Assembly: GCF_003590775.1 (NCBI RefSeq)
Contig: NZ_QYUM01000003.1
Span: 1,242,501-1,306,500, forward strand
DNA length: 64,000 nt
Source: Sphingomonas cavernae
GTDB lineage: Bacteria > Pseudomonadota > Alphaproteobacteria > Sphingomonadales > Sphingomonadaceae
Direction: 5' to 3'
In this document: positions 42,807 through 52,121 of the stretch, piece after piece
How positions within the stretch are numbered: the first letter of the stretch is position 1
How the letters are laid out: each line of letters opens with the position of its first letter
Program-made: the position numbers and the translations under genes
Notes under the pieces: model-generated
The model's database searches: none
Seen by the model: the letters and a program-made list of their open reading frames with translations, nothing else
Told to the model about the DNA's origin: nothing

Positions 42807-43635
42807 GCTTCTTCTCCAACTGGGGATGCCGGGCTGCATGGAAGAGCGGCTGTACGCTGGCGGGTGCGGCGTTTTGTTCGTCAACACACCGGGCAACCGC
42901 GTCGGTCAGGCTTCGCAGCAGCGTCGATGGGTCAATCTGCTCGGACGGCTCGTAGACAAAGCCTACGGCCAGGGGCTGGTTCTCGGGCAGGCCGGGGAGC
43001 AGGATGGCCGTCGCGTCCGCGATCGATCCGAAGCCTGCAACGCCGCTTGCATGCCCAACTTCCCGACATTGCTGGACGCACGCCGCCATGTCGGCGAATG
43101 CGAACTTCCGTTCGGGTGAAGCTTCGGCGTTGAGGCGCCGGATCATGCCGTCGCGGCGCGGCTGGGCCACGGTCGACAGCAACAGCCAGCCGGCCGCGCA
43201 GTCAGAAAGATGTTCCTGCTGGCCGCCGCAAAATCCTGCGGAACCGGATGTGCGAACGGTGCGGGTGCCGGCGCGCCAGCTATAGATCTGCGTCTTCAGC
43301 CCGACCATGCCGAACACGGCGACGCCAAGGCCCGTCTGGGCGGATAGCCGGTCGATCAGGCCCGTCAGCCGACCGTCACGGATCATGCCAGGCTGAGTTG
43401 AGCAGCCCAGCATCGCCGCGCGCGGCGTGGGCGAATAGGAGCGCGAGCACGGATCCTTGTAGAGCAGACCGAGGTCCACCAGGCTGGATAAAAGTTCCGA
43501 TGTGCTCGACTGGGGCCGATCGAAGCGACGCACGATGTCCATCACCGTCGCCTGCGGATGCTCGTCGTCAAAAAACTCGAGCACCTCAATGACCCGCTTG
43601 GCAATCTTTGCCTTGTTGGACTCGACCAGGCCCAT
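42799..43635 (-). CDS. IclR-family transcriptional regulator
   Basis: A 278-aa regulator with an N-terminal winged HTH (KRVIEVLEFFDDEHPQATVMDIVRRFDRPQSSTSELLSSLVDLGLLY) and a C-terminal GAF-like effector domain. The ATG at 43635 has GGAGAGGAAG before it. A perfect palindrome TGAACA-GGGT-TGTTCA lies 20 bp upstream, typical of an IclR autoregulatory operator. In operon with the downstream amidohydrolase and PPOX genes; the ligase gene is upstream. Confidence 0.88.
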   Translation of the reverse strand: MGLVESNKAKIAKRVIEVLEFFDDEHPQATVMDIVRRFDRPQSSTSELLSSLVDLGLLYKDPCSRSYSPTPRAAMLGCSTQPGMIRDGRLTGLIDRLSAQTGLGVAVFGMVGLKTQIYSWRAGTRTVRTSGSAGFCGGQQEHLSDCAAGWLLLSTVAQPRRDGMIRRLNAEASPERKFAFADMAACVQQCREVGHASGVAGFGSIADATAILLPGLPENQPLAVGFVYEPSEQIDPSTLLRSLTDAVARCVDEQNAAPASVQPLFHAARHPQLEKKHG

Positions 43636-43654
43636 CTTCCTCTCCTTCTCTTTA

Positions 43655-43692
43655 TGAACAGGGTTGTTCACTAGAGAGGGGGTGCCTGTCAA
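43655..43692 (-). promoter_or_regulatory. IclR promoter and operator
   Basis: TGAACAGGGTTGTTCA (43655-43670) is a perfect 6-bp-arm inverted repeat with a 4-bp spacer. TTGACA lies at 43692-43687 on the minus strand, upstream of the palindrome, as a -35 candidate; the -10 is weak. The site is between promoter and start codon of the IclR gene, so autorepression is likely. Confidence 0.6.
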
Positions 43693-43754
43693 CAAAAAAT
43701 GAGGTGCTCTCGGTTTTATGATCTTGGCTGTCGCATAGCAACAGTCAGGCCCCC

Positions 43755-45236
43755 TCAACTGGAATCGAAAAGGCGCTGTAGCGCCGGGCGATCCGCCTTG
43801 AGCGAAGGCGTGCGGGGCAGATCCTCACAAAACAACCATTTAACGGGGATATGGGTGGCAAGAAGGTGCTTCCGCAGGTGCCCTTCCAGGTCCTCAATAC
43901 GGGGTGCCGAGGCGCCTGGTTTGAGGCGAATGGCGGCTGCTGGAACCTGACCCAGCCGGTGATCAGAAATGCCTGTCACAGCAGCCTCCGAGATGCTGGG
44001 GTGCAGCATCAAGGCGCACTCGACCGACTCGGGCAGAATCTTGAAACCGCCGCGCATGATGGCTCCGTCCGCCCGGCCACGGTGAAAGAGGAAGCCGTCC
44101 TCGTCGATCAGCGCAATGTCTGACGTCCGGATCCACTCCGGCCCGATTCGCGGCGAGACGACCTCGAGCAGACCTTCGGCTCCGGGCGCCAGAACCTCGC
44201 CGGTGTCCGGATCGACGACGCGCAGTTGTGCACCCGGCATGGCGCGTCCCACCGTACCCAGCTTTGTGCGACCCCATTCCCTATGCAGTTCCGGCGTCAT
44301 TGCCGCCACGGGGCCGGCGAACTCGGTTGCGCCGTAGGACAGCAGAACGGGAATGCCGTAACGGTCCTCAAAGGCCTTCTGCGCCGTCGGGTCGAGCGGG
44401 GCGGCCCCGACTCCGAGCGCCCTGATCGAGACGAGGTCTTCTTTTGGGATATTCGCATCCAGCACCAACTGGACGCATGAAGGGGGAAGGCCGGAATGGG
44501 CGGGCCGATAGCGGACGACATGATCGTGCCAGCCCTCGATCGTGAAGCGTTCCAGTAACACCACACGCTGGCCGCGGATCATCATGGGCAGGGTGGAGTA
44601 GATGCCCGAGATGTTGCCGAGCGGGAAGAAGAGCAGGAAAGGGGGTGAAGATTCGGAATTGTCGCCCTGCGTTTTCGCCAGCGGGCTCGCGAGAAAATGC
44701 TGTTCAAGCAGCCGGTAGGAGATCGCGAACTGCTTGGGCGGGCCAGTGGTGCCGCTGGTGAGAATTTCGATCTGCGGCTCCGCGGGGCCGGTGCGCTGCC
44801 CTCCAATACGCGCCTGTTCAAAGCCGGTCAGCGGCGCTGCCTGCATCCCGTTGAGGGCTATGGCGGCCAGGCCTTCCTTGCCCAGCACCTCTTGAACCTC
44901 CGGCGCGAAATCCTCTCTGTCGGCAACAACGGCGGCAGGCTGGAGCCGTTCAATGTCGCGGGCAATGCCGGCGGGCGACTGGAAGGCATAAATCATTCGG
45001 ATCGTTCGTCCCTGAGCGATCAGGCCGAGCAACGCGGCGATCGAAGCAGGCCGGTTGCGGGGCACGAAGGCGACTGGCGCCTGGCCGCCGATGCCACTGG
45101 CGCCGAGCGCCGTCTGCACGGCCTCAGCCACGCGCCGGACATCTCCCCAGCTATGCCAGCGATGCTCGAATTCGATCGCCTGAAGTGCCGGCTCGCGGCG
45201 CAATGCGATGACGGCTAGTTCCTGAAGGCTGGCCAC
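43755..45236 (-). CDS. AMP-forming acyl-CoA ligase
   Basis: A 493-aa ANL ligase starting at GTG 45236 with AAAAGGAG upstream. IEILTSGTTGPPKQFAISY is the ATP loop, DEDGFLFHRGRADGAIMRGGFKILPESVE the hinge and adenylate site, and the C-terminal lysine is in LPRTPSLKADRPALQ. Shorter than typical acyl-CoA ligases, nearer to medium-chain or aryl acid ligases. Divergent from the extended enoyl-CoA hydratase. Confidence 0.88.
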   Translation of the reverse strand: MASLQELAVIALRREPALQAIEFEHRWHSWGDVRRVAEAVQTALGASGIGGQAPVAFVPRNRPASIAALLGLIAQGRTIRMIYAFQSPAGIARDIERLQPAAVVADREDFAPEVQEVLGKEGLAAIALNGMQAAPLTGFEQARIGGQRTGPAEPQIEILTSGTTGPPKQFAISYRLLEQHFLASPLAKTQGDNSESSPPFLLFFPLGNISGIYSTLPMMIRGQRVVLLERFTIEGWHDHVVRYRPAHSGLPPSCVQLVLDANIPKEDLVSIRALGVGAAPLDPTAQKAFEDRYGIPVLLSYGATEFAGPVAAMTPELHREWGRTKLGTVGRAMPGAQLRVVDPDTGEVLAPGAEGLLEVVSPRIGPEWIRTSDIALIDEDGFLFHRGRADGAIMRGGFKILPESVECALMLHPSISEAAVTGISDHRLGQVPAAAIRLKPGASAPRIEDLEGHLRKHLLATHIPVKWLFCEDLPRTPSLKADRPALQRLFDSS

Positions 45237-45362
45237 TGGATACTCCTTTTGGCCAGATACTGACGCGGCACTGGTTGCGAGGCCACAGCGCTGTGCAACG
45301 CCGCCACGATGCTTTTTCACTTGGCGATATGCGGTTGGGGCGCGGCACTTTAAGCTCGCCAC

Positions 45363-46310
45363 GTGACGATATCCGAGTTCCTGATCGATCCGCGCATGCT
45401 TGAACTGCCATGGGTGGGTGAAATCATGCCGGTAGGCGTGATCCACCTCGATGCGGCGGTTGAGGATGTCGGACCGTTGGTGCTTCCTTCATTCCCGCTC
45501 ATTGGCATAGGCGATCGCGCCCATCCACTGGCGGCGCAACTGGACGCAATTGTCGAACCGCCGATCACGCCGGAATCGCTGATCCGGAATATTTGTGAAC
45601 AGCCCGCGGCGTCGGCGGTTCTGGTGCAACTGCTGCGCTTGATCGACGACCTCGATGTCGAACCATCGCTGGTGCTGGAATCGATGGCCTATGGTCTTTT
45701 GCAGGGCAGCGATGGGCACGCGGCCTGGTTGGCCTCCTGCGTGACTACCCCGCCGATGCCGCCGGGCATGGTGTTGCTTGAAAGAAGGGATGGCGTGCTC
45801 GACATCTGCCTGAAGCGGCCTGCAGCGCGCAATGCGATAGACCGGGGAATGCGTGATAGCCTGCGTGAAGCGTTCGAGCTTGCTGCGCTCGACGCTGATA
45901 TCGGCCGAGTCATATTTCGTGGCGTGGGCAAGGCGTTTTCGGTGGGCGCGGATCTTGGCGAGTTCGGGACGACGCGCGACCCGGCCACGGCGCACGCGAT
46001 CCGCATGCAGACGCTGCCCGCGCACGCCATCGCGCGGTGTGCGGAAAAGCTTGAGGCCCATATACAGAGGGCGTGCGTCGGTTCCGGGCTGGAAATGGCG
46101 GCGTTCGCGCGGCGAATCACTGCGAGCCCGCGCGCATGGTTTCGTTTGCCCGAATTGGCCATGGGGCTGCTTCCGGGCGCTGGCGGTTGCGTATCCGTGT
46201 CGCGGCGGATCGGACGCCAAAGGGCGGGGCTGATGATCCTGTCTGGGAAAAGGATCGGGGCGGAGACAGCGTTAGACTGGGGGCTGATTGACGCGATCGT
46301 GGACGATTGA
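45363..46310 (+). CDS. Enoyl-CoA hydratase/isomerase with a long N-terminal domain
   Basis: A 315-aa protein starting at GTG. The crotonase domain occupies about residues 135-315 (FSVGADLGEFG, GSGLEMAAFARRITASPRAWFRLPELAMGLLPGAGG). Before it lies a ~130-residue extension, helix-rich in its second half (VEPSLVLESMAYGLLQGSDGHAAWLAS). This extension is not part of ordinary crotonases and may bind a partner or substrate. The 3' end overlaps the convergent amidohydrolase gene by 39 bp. Confidence 0.82.
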   Translation: MTISEFLIDPRMLELPWVGEIMPVGVIHLDAAVEDVGPLVLPSFPLIGIGDRAHPLAAQLDAIVEPPITPESLIRNICEQPAASAVLVQLLRLIDDLDVEPSLVLESMAYGLLQGSDGHAAWLASCVTTPPMPPGMVLLERRDGVLDICLKRPAARNAIDRGMRDSLREAFELAALDADIGRVIFRGVGKAFSVGADLGEFGTTRDPATAHAIRMQTLPAHAIARCAEKLEAHIQRACVGSGLEMAAFARRITASPRAWFRLPELAMGLLPGAGGCVSVSRRIGRQRAGLMILSGKRIGAETALDWGLIDAIVDD

Positions 46311-47666
46311 ACCGCCCACAACTGTGATGCGCACGTCGCTTGCCTGCAGCCGTGACCGCGCCTGCTCCCAGGGCCGGTCGAGCAGGCACAGATCGGCAGG
46401 CGCGCCGGGTTCGATGCGGCGCTCTTTCGCGAGGTCGAGCGGATCGGCAAGATACAGCGCAAGCGCCTCGTCCGGGCCCAGCGCCTCATCCGCGCTCATG
46501 ACCACGCCAGCGGCTGTCTGGCGAGATACTGCCGCACGCATTGCCGCCCAGGGATCGCACGAACTGAACGGCGCGTCGCTGCCCGCCGCCAGCACGACTC
46601 CGGCGCGGCGGAATGCGGCGAGACGGTAGAGGAAGGCCTGGTCGCGCGTGTCGACGTCGCGCAAATATTGATCGCCGCGTTCGGCAATGAAATGCGGCTG
46701 GCTGACTGCCTGCAACCCCATCCGCGCCATCTCGGTTACCAGATGGTCGGGCGCGATACCGGCATGTTCGATCCGGTCTCCCCTGACCGGCCCCGCCGAC
46801 TCCAGCGCGGCCAGTGCAAAGACGAGTTCGGTTTCGGTGGTGCAGTGAATGGCCACGGGCCTTTCCTGTTCGTGCGCGGCGCGCAGGAACAGGATGGTTT
46901 GGTCAAGGTCGGGCAGCGCGGCTTCGTGGAGGTGGAGCTTGGCCGGGCCAAGGCGCAACCTATCGTCGAATCGTCCCTCGGCGAGCGCCAGCGTTCCGGC
47001 CAGCACGGTGTGCTGAAGCAGATTTCCCGCGGCTTGCTCACCGGCAAAATGCGCGGCCATGGCCGGATCGTTGGCGGGCGACATATCGGTCAGCCCCGTC
47101 ACCCCCATCACTGCCATCTCGGCGCTGACCGAAGCGAAGGCGGGTGGGGCGCTTGCAAGCGTATCGCGCAGCCAGCGGTCTTCGTCGAACAGGCGTCCCG
47201 TCCAGCGGCCCGCCTCTCGCTCAAGGCCGGGTGGAGGGGCGGAGCGCTCCAGCAGAAGCGCCAGCGCCATGCTGTTGAAGAACCACATCCGGCCCGAACG
47301 ATGCTGGATGCGTATCGGGCGGTGCGGCGCCAATCGGTCCAGAAACGCGGCATCAGGCATGCCCGCCACGCTTTCGTGATAGCCGATGCCGCGCAGCCAA
47401 CCGTCGCCGGGCGGCGAAAGCGCGTCGGCCAGCCCTGTTGCATCCTTCACCTCGGGCGGACCGCAGCGGACCGATGAGCGGGCCACCGCATGCGCGGCGA
47501 GATGGAGGTGGTGATCGTGAAGCCCGGGCAGCAGCGCGCCGCCGTTCGCGTCGAGCACATCCTCACCCTCGAACGGCGCAAGCGAGCCGATGGCGGCAAT
47601 GGTTCCGGCGATGATCCGAACATCGGCGCGCGCCTTTCGCCAGATCTCGGCGTTGCGGATCAGCAT
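46272..47666 (-). CDS. Amidohydrolase (YtcJ-like)
   Basis: A 464-aa metal-dependent hydrolase of the Amidohydro_3 type: LPGLHDHHLHLAAHA is the N-terminal metal site, VAIHCTTETE and IEHAGIAPD supply histidines, and AAGSDAPFSSCDPW the catalytic aspartate. It would hydrolyse an amide, imide, lactam or similar bond. It overlaps the upstream CoA-transferase stop by 7 bp. Last gene of the operon. Confidence 0.86.
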   Translation of the reverse strand: MLIRNAEIWRKARADVRIIAGTIAAIGSLAPFEGEDVLDANGGALLPGLHDHHLHLAAHAVARSSVRCGPPEVKDATGLADALSPPGDGWLRGIGYHESVAGMPDAAFLDRLAPHRPIRIQHRSGRMWFFNSMALALLLERSAPPPGLEREAGRWTGRLFDEDRWLRDTLASAPPAFASVSAEMAVMGVTGLTDMSPANDPAMAAHFAGEQAAGNLLQHTVLAGTLALAEGRFDDRLRLGPAKLHLHEAALPDLDQTILFLRAAHEQERPVAIHCTTETELVFALAALESAGPVRGDRIEHAGIAPDHLVTEMARMGLQAVSQPHFIAERGDQYLRDVDTRDQAFLYRLAAFRRAGVVLAAGSDAPFSSCDPWAAMRAAVSRQTAAGVVMSADEALGPDEALALYLADPLDLAKERRIEPGAPADLCLLDRPWEQARSRLQASDVRITVVGGSIVHDRVNQPPV

Positions 47667-48841
47667 GACCAGCAGGCCTCAAGCCATGTGGCATTGTCCT
47701 GGCCGAGCTCGGCCACCCTCCCTGCCGGGCGCAATTCGACTTCAGGGAAGGGGCGCCCGCGCGCATCCGCCCAGTTTTGCAGCGATTTTGCGAGGGCAAC
47801 CTCGTCGCGCTCACGCTCGGCTGCCAAGGCTTGAGCCACGACGCCGCTCATGGAAACCACGAGCCGCGCGCCCGTGCCACGCTTGCGCTGTTCGAGAGCC
47901 CTGCGCGCGGCATAAATTCCGGTGAGCGGATCAGCGCAGGCATCACCCGCAAAGCCGACCGTGCCGCTAGCGGCAAGCAATGCCGCGCTGAGGCCGCCTG
48001 CAACGCTGCAATCGTCGCCAAAGCCCGTCCAGTTGACTGCGTCACCCGCAATGCCGTGGCCTGTGATTGTCACCCAGACGAGCCCCGGCACCTCGCGCAC
48101 CAGTTGGTTCGCATCGATGCCGAGCTGAAGCAGTGCGCGCGGGCGGGCTGCCTCAATGACGATGTCCGCGCGGCGTATCAGCGCAATCAGCGCGTCGCGC
48201 TGGTCCTGTTCGCGCAGGTCGATCGCCACATTGGCCTTGTGCTGGTTCAGTCGTGCAAAAAGCGCCGGATCGCCCTGCCGCATCGTGTCTTGCCGATTGC
48301 TGCTTTCAATCTTCACCACCTCGGCGCCCGCCAGTCCCAGCAGATGCGCGGCCAGCGGTCCCGCCCAGAGCGCAGACAGATCGATGACCAGGGGCTGGCG
48401 AGGGGAGGGTGTTGCGGCCGGCCCATCGTCGCTCATCCTACAGGCAGGGCCGACCGGCTGCTCATCAAGATTGGCAATGGCGAGCCCGAGCTCGCGCCCG
48501 CGTTTCACGATTTCCGCCGCATATTCCCGCGACAGTCGCAGCGCAAGCTCTTCATCGTCGTTGGGACTGGTCGTGGCGTCGCCGAACAGTGCGGGCAGAA
48601 GCGCCCGGTCCTCCGGTCGGGCGAGGCTGAGCGCGACATGACCATCGCGCGTGTCGAGCAGTCGGCAGCCCCCGCCCGCCGAAACGCGTCCCGGCACGAC
48701 AAAGTCGTTGAGTGCTGCGCGTTCGCCAAGCAATGTCGCACCTGAAAGCGCCGCGATTTCCTGCGACCCGGTCAGTGTTGCCATGGCCGCCAACTGCGCG
48801 TCCGCCGAGCCGGAAAGCGGAATGGCGGGCGCGGTTGTCAC
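47660..48841 (-). CDS. CaiB/BaiF-type CoA transferase, variant with N-terminal extension
   Basis: A 393-aa protein starting at GTG 48841, one base after the ligase stop. Its first ~150 residues resemble the C-terminal part of CaiB proteins (DGHVALSLARPEDRALLPALF), and the CaiB core starts only near VIDLSALWAGPLAAHLLGLAGAEVVKIESSNRQD. The catalytic aspartate is likely in GDACADPLTGIYAARRAL. This order makes it a variant family member. It would move CoA between acids. Confidence 0.82.
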   Translation of the reverse strand: MTTAPAIPLSGSADAQLAAMATLTGSQEIAALSGATLLGERAALNDFVVPGRVSAGGGCRLLDTRDGHVALSLARPEDRALLPALFGDATTSPNDDEELALRLSREYAAEIVKRGRELGLAIANLDEQPVGPACRMSDDGPAATPSPRQPLVIDLSALWAGPLAAHLLGLAGAEVVKIESSNRQDTMRQGDPALFARLNQHKANVAIDLREQDQRDALIALIRRADIVIEAARPRALLQLGIDANQLVREVPGLVWVTITGHGIAGDAVNWTGFGDDCSVAGGLSAALLAASGTVGFAGDACADPLTGIYAARRALEQRKRGTGARLVVSMSGVVAQALAAERERDEVALAKSLQNWADARGRPFPEVELRPAGRVAELGQDNATWLEACWSC

Positions 48842-48842
48842 T

Positions 48843-50339
48843 TCACCCTGCAAACAGCTTCTTGATCTCGCGCCGCAACAGCTTGCCCATTTCGTTATAG
48901 GGCAGCGTATCGGCAAACAGTATCTTTTCGGGCACGCGAGAGGAGCGCAGGCGGGCGCGGACGAGTTCCTTTAGCTCCGCTTCGGCGGGCTGACCGTGGC
49001 CTTCGCGCACGACGATCGTGATGCCCACGGCCTCCCCCCATTCGAGCGAGGGAATAGCGACCGCAGCGACATCGGCGATCGCCGGGTGGGTCAGCAGCAC
49101 ATCTTCGATCTCGCCGGGGGAGATGTTCTCACCGCCACGCACGATAACATCGTCCGCGCGGCCCGACAGGAAGAGATAGCCTTCCTCGTCGATCCAGCCC
49201 GCATCGCGTGTCGGGAACCAGCCGTCGGCGTCGAGCGCGCTGCGTTCCTTATATTCGCCCGACACCTGTTCGCCGCGCACGTAGATTTCGCCGCGTTCAC
49301 CTGGAGGAAGCGGCTTGCCGTCCTCGTCGCGAATCTCGATTTCGACCGTAGGAAGCGGTTTGCCGACCGATGCGAGCCGGGCGCGCACCGCTTCGTCATC
49401 GGAAGCATGTGCAGCGCGGTGCTCATCGGGCCCAAGCAGCGCGATGGTCGAGCTTGTCTCGGTCAGGCCATAGGCGTTGGTAAAGCCGGTTTCCGGGAAC
49501 AGGTCGAGCGCGCGGTGGATCAGTTCCAGCGGCATCTTGCCACCACCATAGGCTACCGAGCGGAGCGAAGAAACGTCTGGTGCGGCCCGTTTGTCCATCG
49601 CTTCGATGATGCGCGAGAGCATGGTCGGCACGACGAAGGCGTTGCTTGCCCGCTCGGCGGCCGCGAGATCGAGCCAAGCCGCAGGATCGAAGGCCGGAAG
49701 CATCAGGATGCGGCGCTGGGCGTAGATGGAACTGAGCAGCGCCGCTATTCCAGCAATATGATAGGGCGGCACGCTGACGAGCGCGGCGTCCTCTTCGGGT
49801 GCCGAGGCGAACTCCACGGTTCCCAGAATATAGGACACGAGATTGGCGTGCCGAAGGATGGCTGCCTTGGGCGCAGCCGTCGTCCCGCTGGTGAAAAGCT
49901 GGATCGCAATGCCTTCGCCTTCATCGCCTTCGGTCGGCGCAGCCGTGCCGGATGCGATGGCGGCCGTGACGAACGCGCTACGGGACAGGACGCGATTGGC
50001 CTCCGACGGACAAAGCCGCTTCACGCGTTCCGTATCGCCGATGATAACCGCCGGCGTAATGCGCGCGAGCAGCGCGGACAGGTCTGCGTCGGCCAAACGA
50101 TAGTTCAGCGGAACATAGGGCACTCCGGCCAGCGCGGCGCCGAACAGCGCCATGACCGCTGCCTCGCTGCTCTCATCCAGCAGGGCGACATGTTCGCAGC
50201 CGCTCTCGCGGATAAGCTTCGCGGCGCCGCGGGCGCCGGCAAGCAATTCGGCATAGCTCCAGCGTTTGCCGTCGCACACCAGGCCAATGCGGTCGGGGGC
50301 GGCATCGGCCGCCATTTCAAGAAACAGGGCGATGTTCAT
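48843..50339 (-). CDS. AMP-forming acyl-CoA ligase
   Basis: A 498-aa ANL ligase. ATP loop IQLFTSGTTAAPKAAILRH, substrate-region YGLTETSSTIALLG, hinge DEEGYLFLSGRADDVIVRGGENISPGEIED and C-terminal lysine in LPYNEMGKLLRREIK. Third ligase of the window. Its start is 10 bp after the 96-aa gene stop. Likely activates an acid intermediate. Confidence 0.91.
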   Translation of the reverse strand: MNIALFLEMAADAAPDRIGLVCDGKRWSYAELLAGARGAAKLIRESGCEHVALLDESSEAAVMALFGAALAGVPYVPLNYRLADADLSALLARITPAVIIGDTERVKRLCPSEANRVLSRSAFVTAAIASGTAAPTEGDEGEGIAIQLFTSGTTAAPKAAILRHANLVSYILGTVEFASAPEEDAALVSVPPYHIAGIAALLSSIYAQRRILMLPAFDPAAWLDLAAAERASNAFVVPTMLSRIIEAMDKRAAPDVSSLRSVAYGGGKMPLELIHRALDLFPETGFTNAYGLTETSSTIALLGPDEHRAAHASDDEAVRARLASVGKPLPTVEIEIRDEDGKPLPPGERGEIYVRGEQVSGEYKERSALDADGWFPTRDAGWIDEEGYLFLSGRADDVIVRGGENISPGEIEDVLLTHPAIADVAAVAIPSLEWGEAVGITIVVREGHGQPAEAELKELVRARLRSSRVPEKILFADTLPYNEMGKLLRREIKKLFAG

Positions 50340-50349
50340 CGTGGCTGTG

Positions 50350-50640
50350 TCAGTCCGACGCCGGAAGCGGCTTGGCGTCCTTGATGCTGAGCGCGACGCC
50401 GCTGACCGCGAGCGAACCCTTGCCAGGCTTCACGCACAGCAACTCGAACGTGCCATTGGCATCGACATAGCGCTTGCCCATCAGCGTGCCGCCCGAGTGA
50501 TCGGGGCTGAGTGTGTCCGGTGTTTCCGGCTTTGCATCGCCCATCGGCGCACCGCCGCACTCGATCGTGCCTTCGCCGCAGCGGATCACCATGACCTCGG
50601 TGTCGCAGACGGCGCTCTTCAATTTCGATCCGGGTTTCAT
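50350..50640 (-). CDS. Small protein of unknown function between CoA-transferase and ligase genes
   Basis: A 96-aa protein starting at ATG 50640 with GGAAGGAAG upstream. It has KSAVCDTEVMVIRCGEGTIECGG, with three cysteines in the first 30 residues, then a short basic C-terminus. The conserved look of the cysteine region suggests a structural or metal-binding role. No known domain is recognised. It is flanked closely by the CaiB transferase (upstream) and ligase (downstream). Confidence 0.72.
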   Translation of the reverse strand: MKPGSKLKSAVCDTEVMVIRCGEGTIECGGAPMGDAKPETPDTLSPDHSGGTLMGKRYVDANGTFELLCVKPGKGSLAVSGVALSIKDAKPLPASD

Positions 50641-50661
50641 TCTTTGCTTCCTTCCAGCCAA

Positions 50662-51888
50662 TCAGGCGATGGCGCCCTTGGCCTTTAGTTCCTCGATCCG
50701 GTCCCACTCAAGGCCCAGTTCCATGAGGATCAATTCAGTATGCTCGGATGCCTGGGGCGAACGCGTCGTCTCCAGTGGCTGGCCGTCGAACTGGACGGGC
50801 CCGCGCACGAGGCGAAGCGGCTTGCCGCCATCTGCACCCTCGACCTCGATGATCATGTCGTTGGTCACGGCTTGCTGGTCAGTCAGCAAGTCCTTGAGAC
50901 TCTGGATCGGCGCCCATTGTCCCTTGAGCGTCTTCAGGTGCTCACGCCAGTAAGCGAAGGGCCTGGATCCGAACGCCTTGACGAGGATGTCGCTTGCGGC
51001 GCCCGCATTTTCGATGAGCGAAGGTACGTCCTTGAAGCGTGGATCGTCGGCCGCCTCGGGCGCGCCGACATGCTCGAACGTGTCCCGGATCAGCCCGGTG
51101 GGGCTGACCATGCACAGGTTGATCGTGCCGCCATCGGACGTGTGGAAATTGCCCATGAAGGGATTGCGCAGCGATCCGCCCGAGGTGGGCATGCCGTTGC
51201 GCATGAGAATGTCGGTTTCCATCACCTGCGAGATCAGCGCGCCCGACGCCCACCACGCGGCGCTCAGCAGCGACACATCCATCTCGACGCCTTCACCCGT
51301 TTTCTCGCGGTGAAGCAGCGCGCCTGAAATGCCGCCCGCGATGAACATGCCGCCGATCGAGTCGCCAAAGGCAGGGATGCCCTGGGTGAGCGGTCCCGGC
51401 AGTTCCTCCGGAGTCATGGCGTGTGCGATGCCGCTTCTCGACCAGAAGCAGGTGCCATCGAAACCGCCAATCTCGCGCTCCGGGCCCTTGTTCCCCAGCG
51501 CGCTGCCGCGCGCATAGATGATGTTCGGGTTCACCGCGCGGATGTGCTCGACGTCGAACTTGTTCTTCTGGCGGACCTGCGGAAGATAGTTGGTCAGGAA
51601 GACGTCGGCGGTCCTGGCGAGTTCGTACAGCACTTCCTGGCCCTCGGCGGTCGATACGTCGATGCCGATGCTGCGCTTGCCGCGATTGGGATGTTCGAAC
51701 AGCGTGTGTCGCAGCGGATCAAGCGTTACGCCGCCCATGTTGAGGAACCCGCGCTGCGTGTCGCCGCGCACCGGATGCTCGACCTTGATAACGTCCGCGC
51801 CCCAGTCCGCAAGGATTGCACCTGCGGCGGGCACAAAAGTGAATTGCGCCACTTCGAGTACACGCACGCCCTTCATGACCTGAGTCAT
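50662..51888 (-). CDS. CaiB/BaiF-type CoA transferase
   Basis: A 408-aa class-III CoA transferase: GVRVLEVAQFTFVPAAGAILADWGADVIKVEHPVRGD is the standard N-terminal Rossmann region, and the catalytic aspartate is in FGDSIGGMFIAGGISGALLHREKTGEG. Works as a dimer with interlocked chains. It probably moves CoA between a substrate acid and another acyl-CoA. Its 233-bp upstream region is divergent with the HSD10-like SDR. Confidence 0.92.
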   Translation of the reverse strand: MTQVMKGVRVLEVAQFTFVPAAGAILADWGADVIKVEHPVRGDTQRGFLNMGGVTLDPLRHTLFEHPNRGKRSIGIDVSTAEGQEVLYELARTADVFLTNYLPQVRQKNKFDVEHIRAVNPNIIYARGSALGNKGPEREIGGFDGTCFWSRSGIAHAMTPEELPGPLTQGIPAFGDSIGGMFIAGGISGALLHREKTGEGVEMDVSLLSAAWWASGALISQVMETDILMRNGMPTSGGSLRNPFMGNFHTSDGGTINLCMVSPTGLIRDTFEHVGAPEAADDPRFKDVPSLIENAGAASDILVKAFGSRPFAYWREHLKTLKGQWAPIQSLKDLLTDQQAVTNDMIIEVEGADGGKPLRLVRGPVQFDGQPLETTRSPQASEHTELILMELGLEWDRIEELKAKGAIA

Positions 51889-52121
51889 AATATCCCTTCA
51901 ATCCCCCTGGCGCCCTCGGGCGCGGCTAATCGGGGTGAAACCTAGAAGCTGGCGCTCGCGCCGCAACCCCGTAATGGGGCGGGATGCTGGGCTATCGCTA
52001 GCACGATGCACTATGGTGCGCCAACGCCGTGGCGATATCCTTGGCGTGCAGAAATGCGTGGGTTGAGAACCAGCGCGTCTCCGCCAATAGCCCTTTCAAA
52101 ACCAGTCTCGGGAGAAACGTT

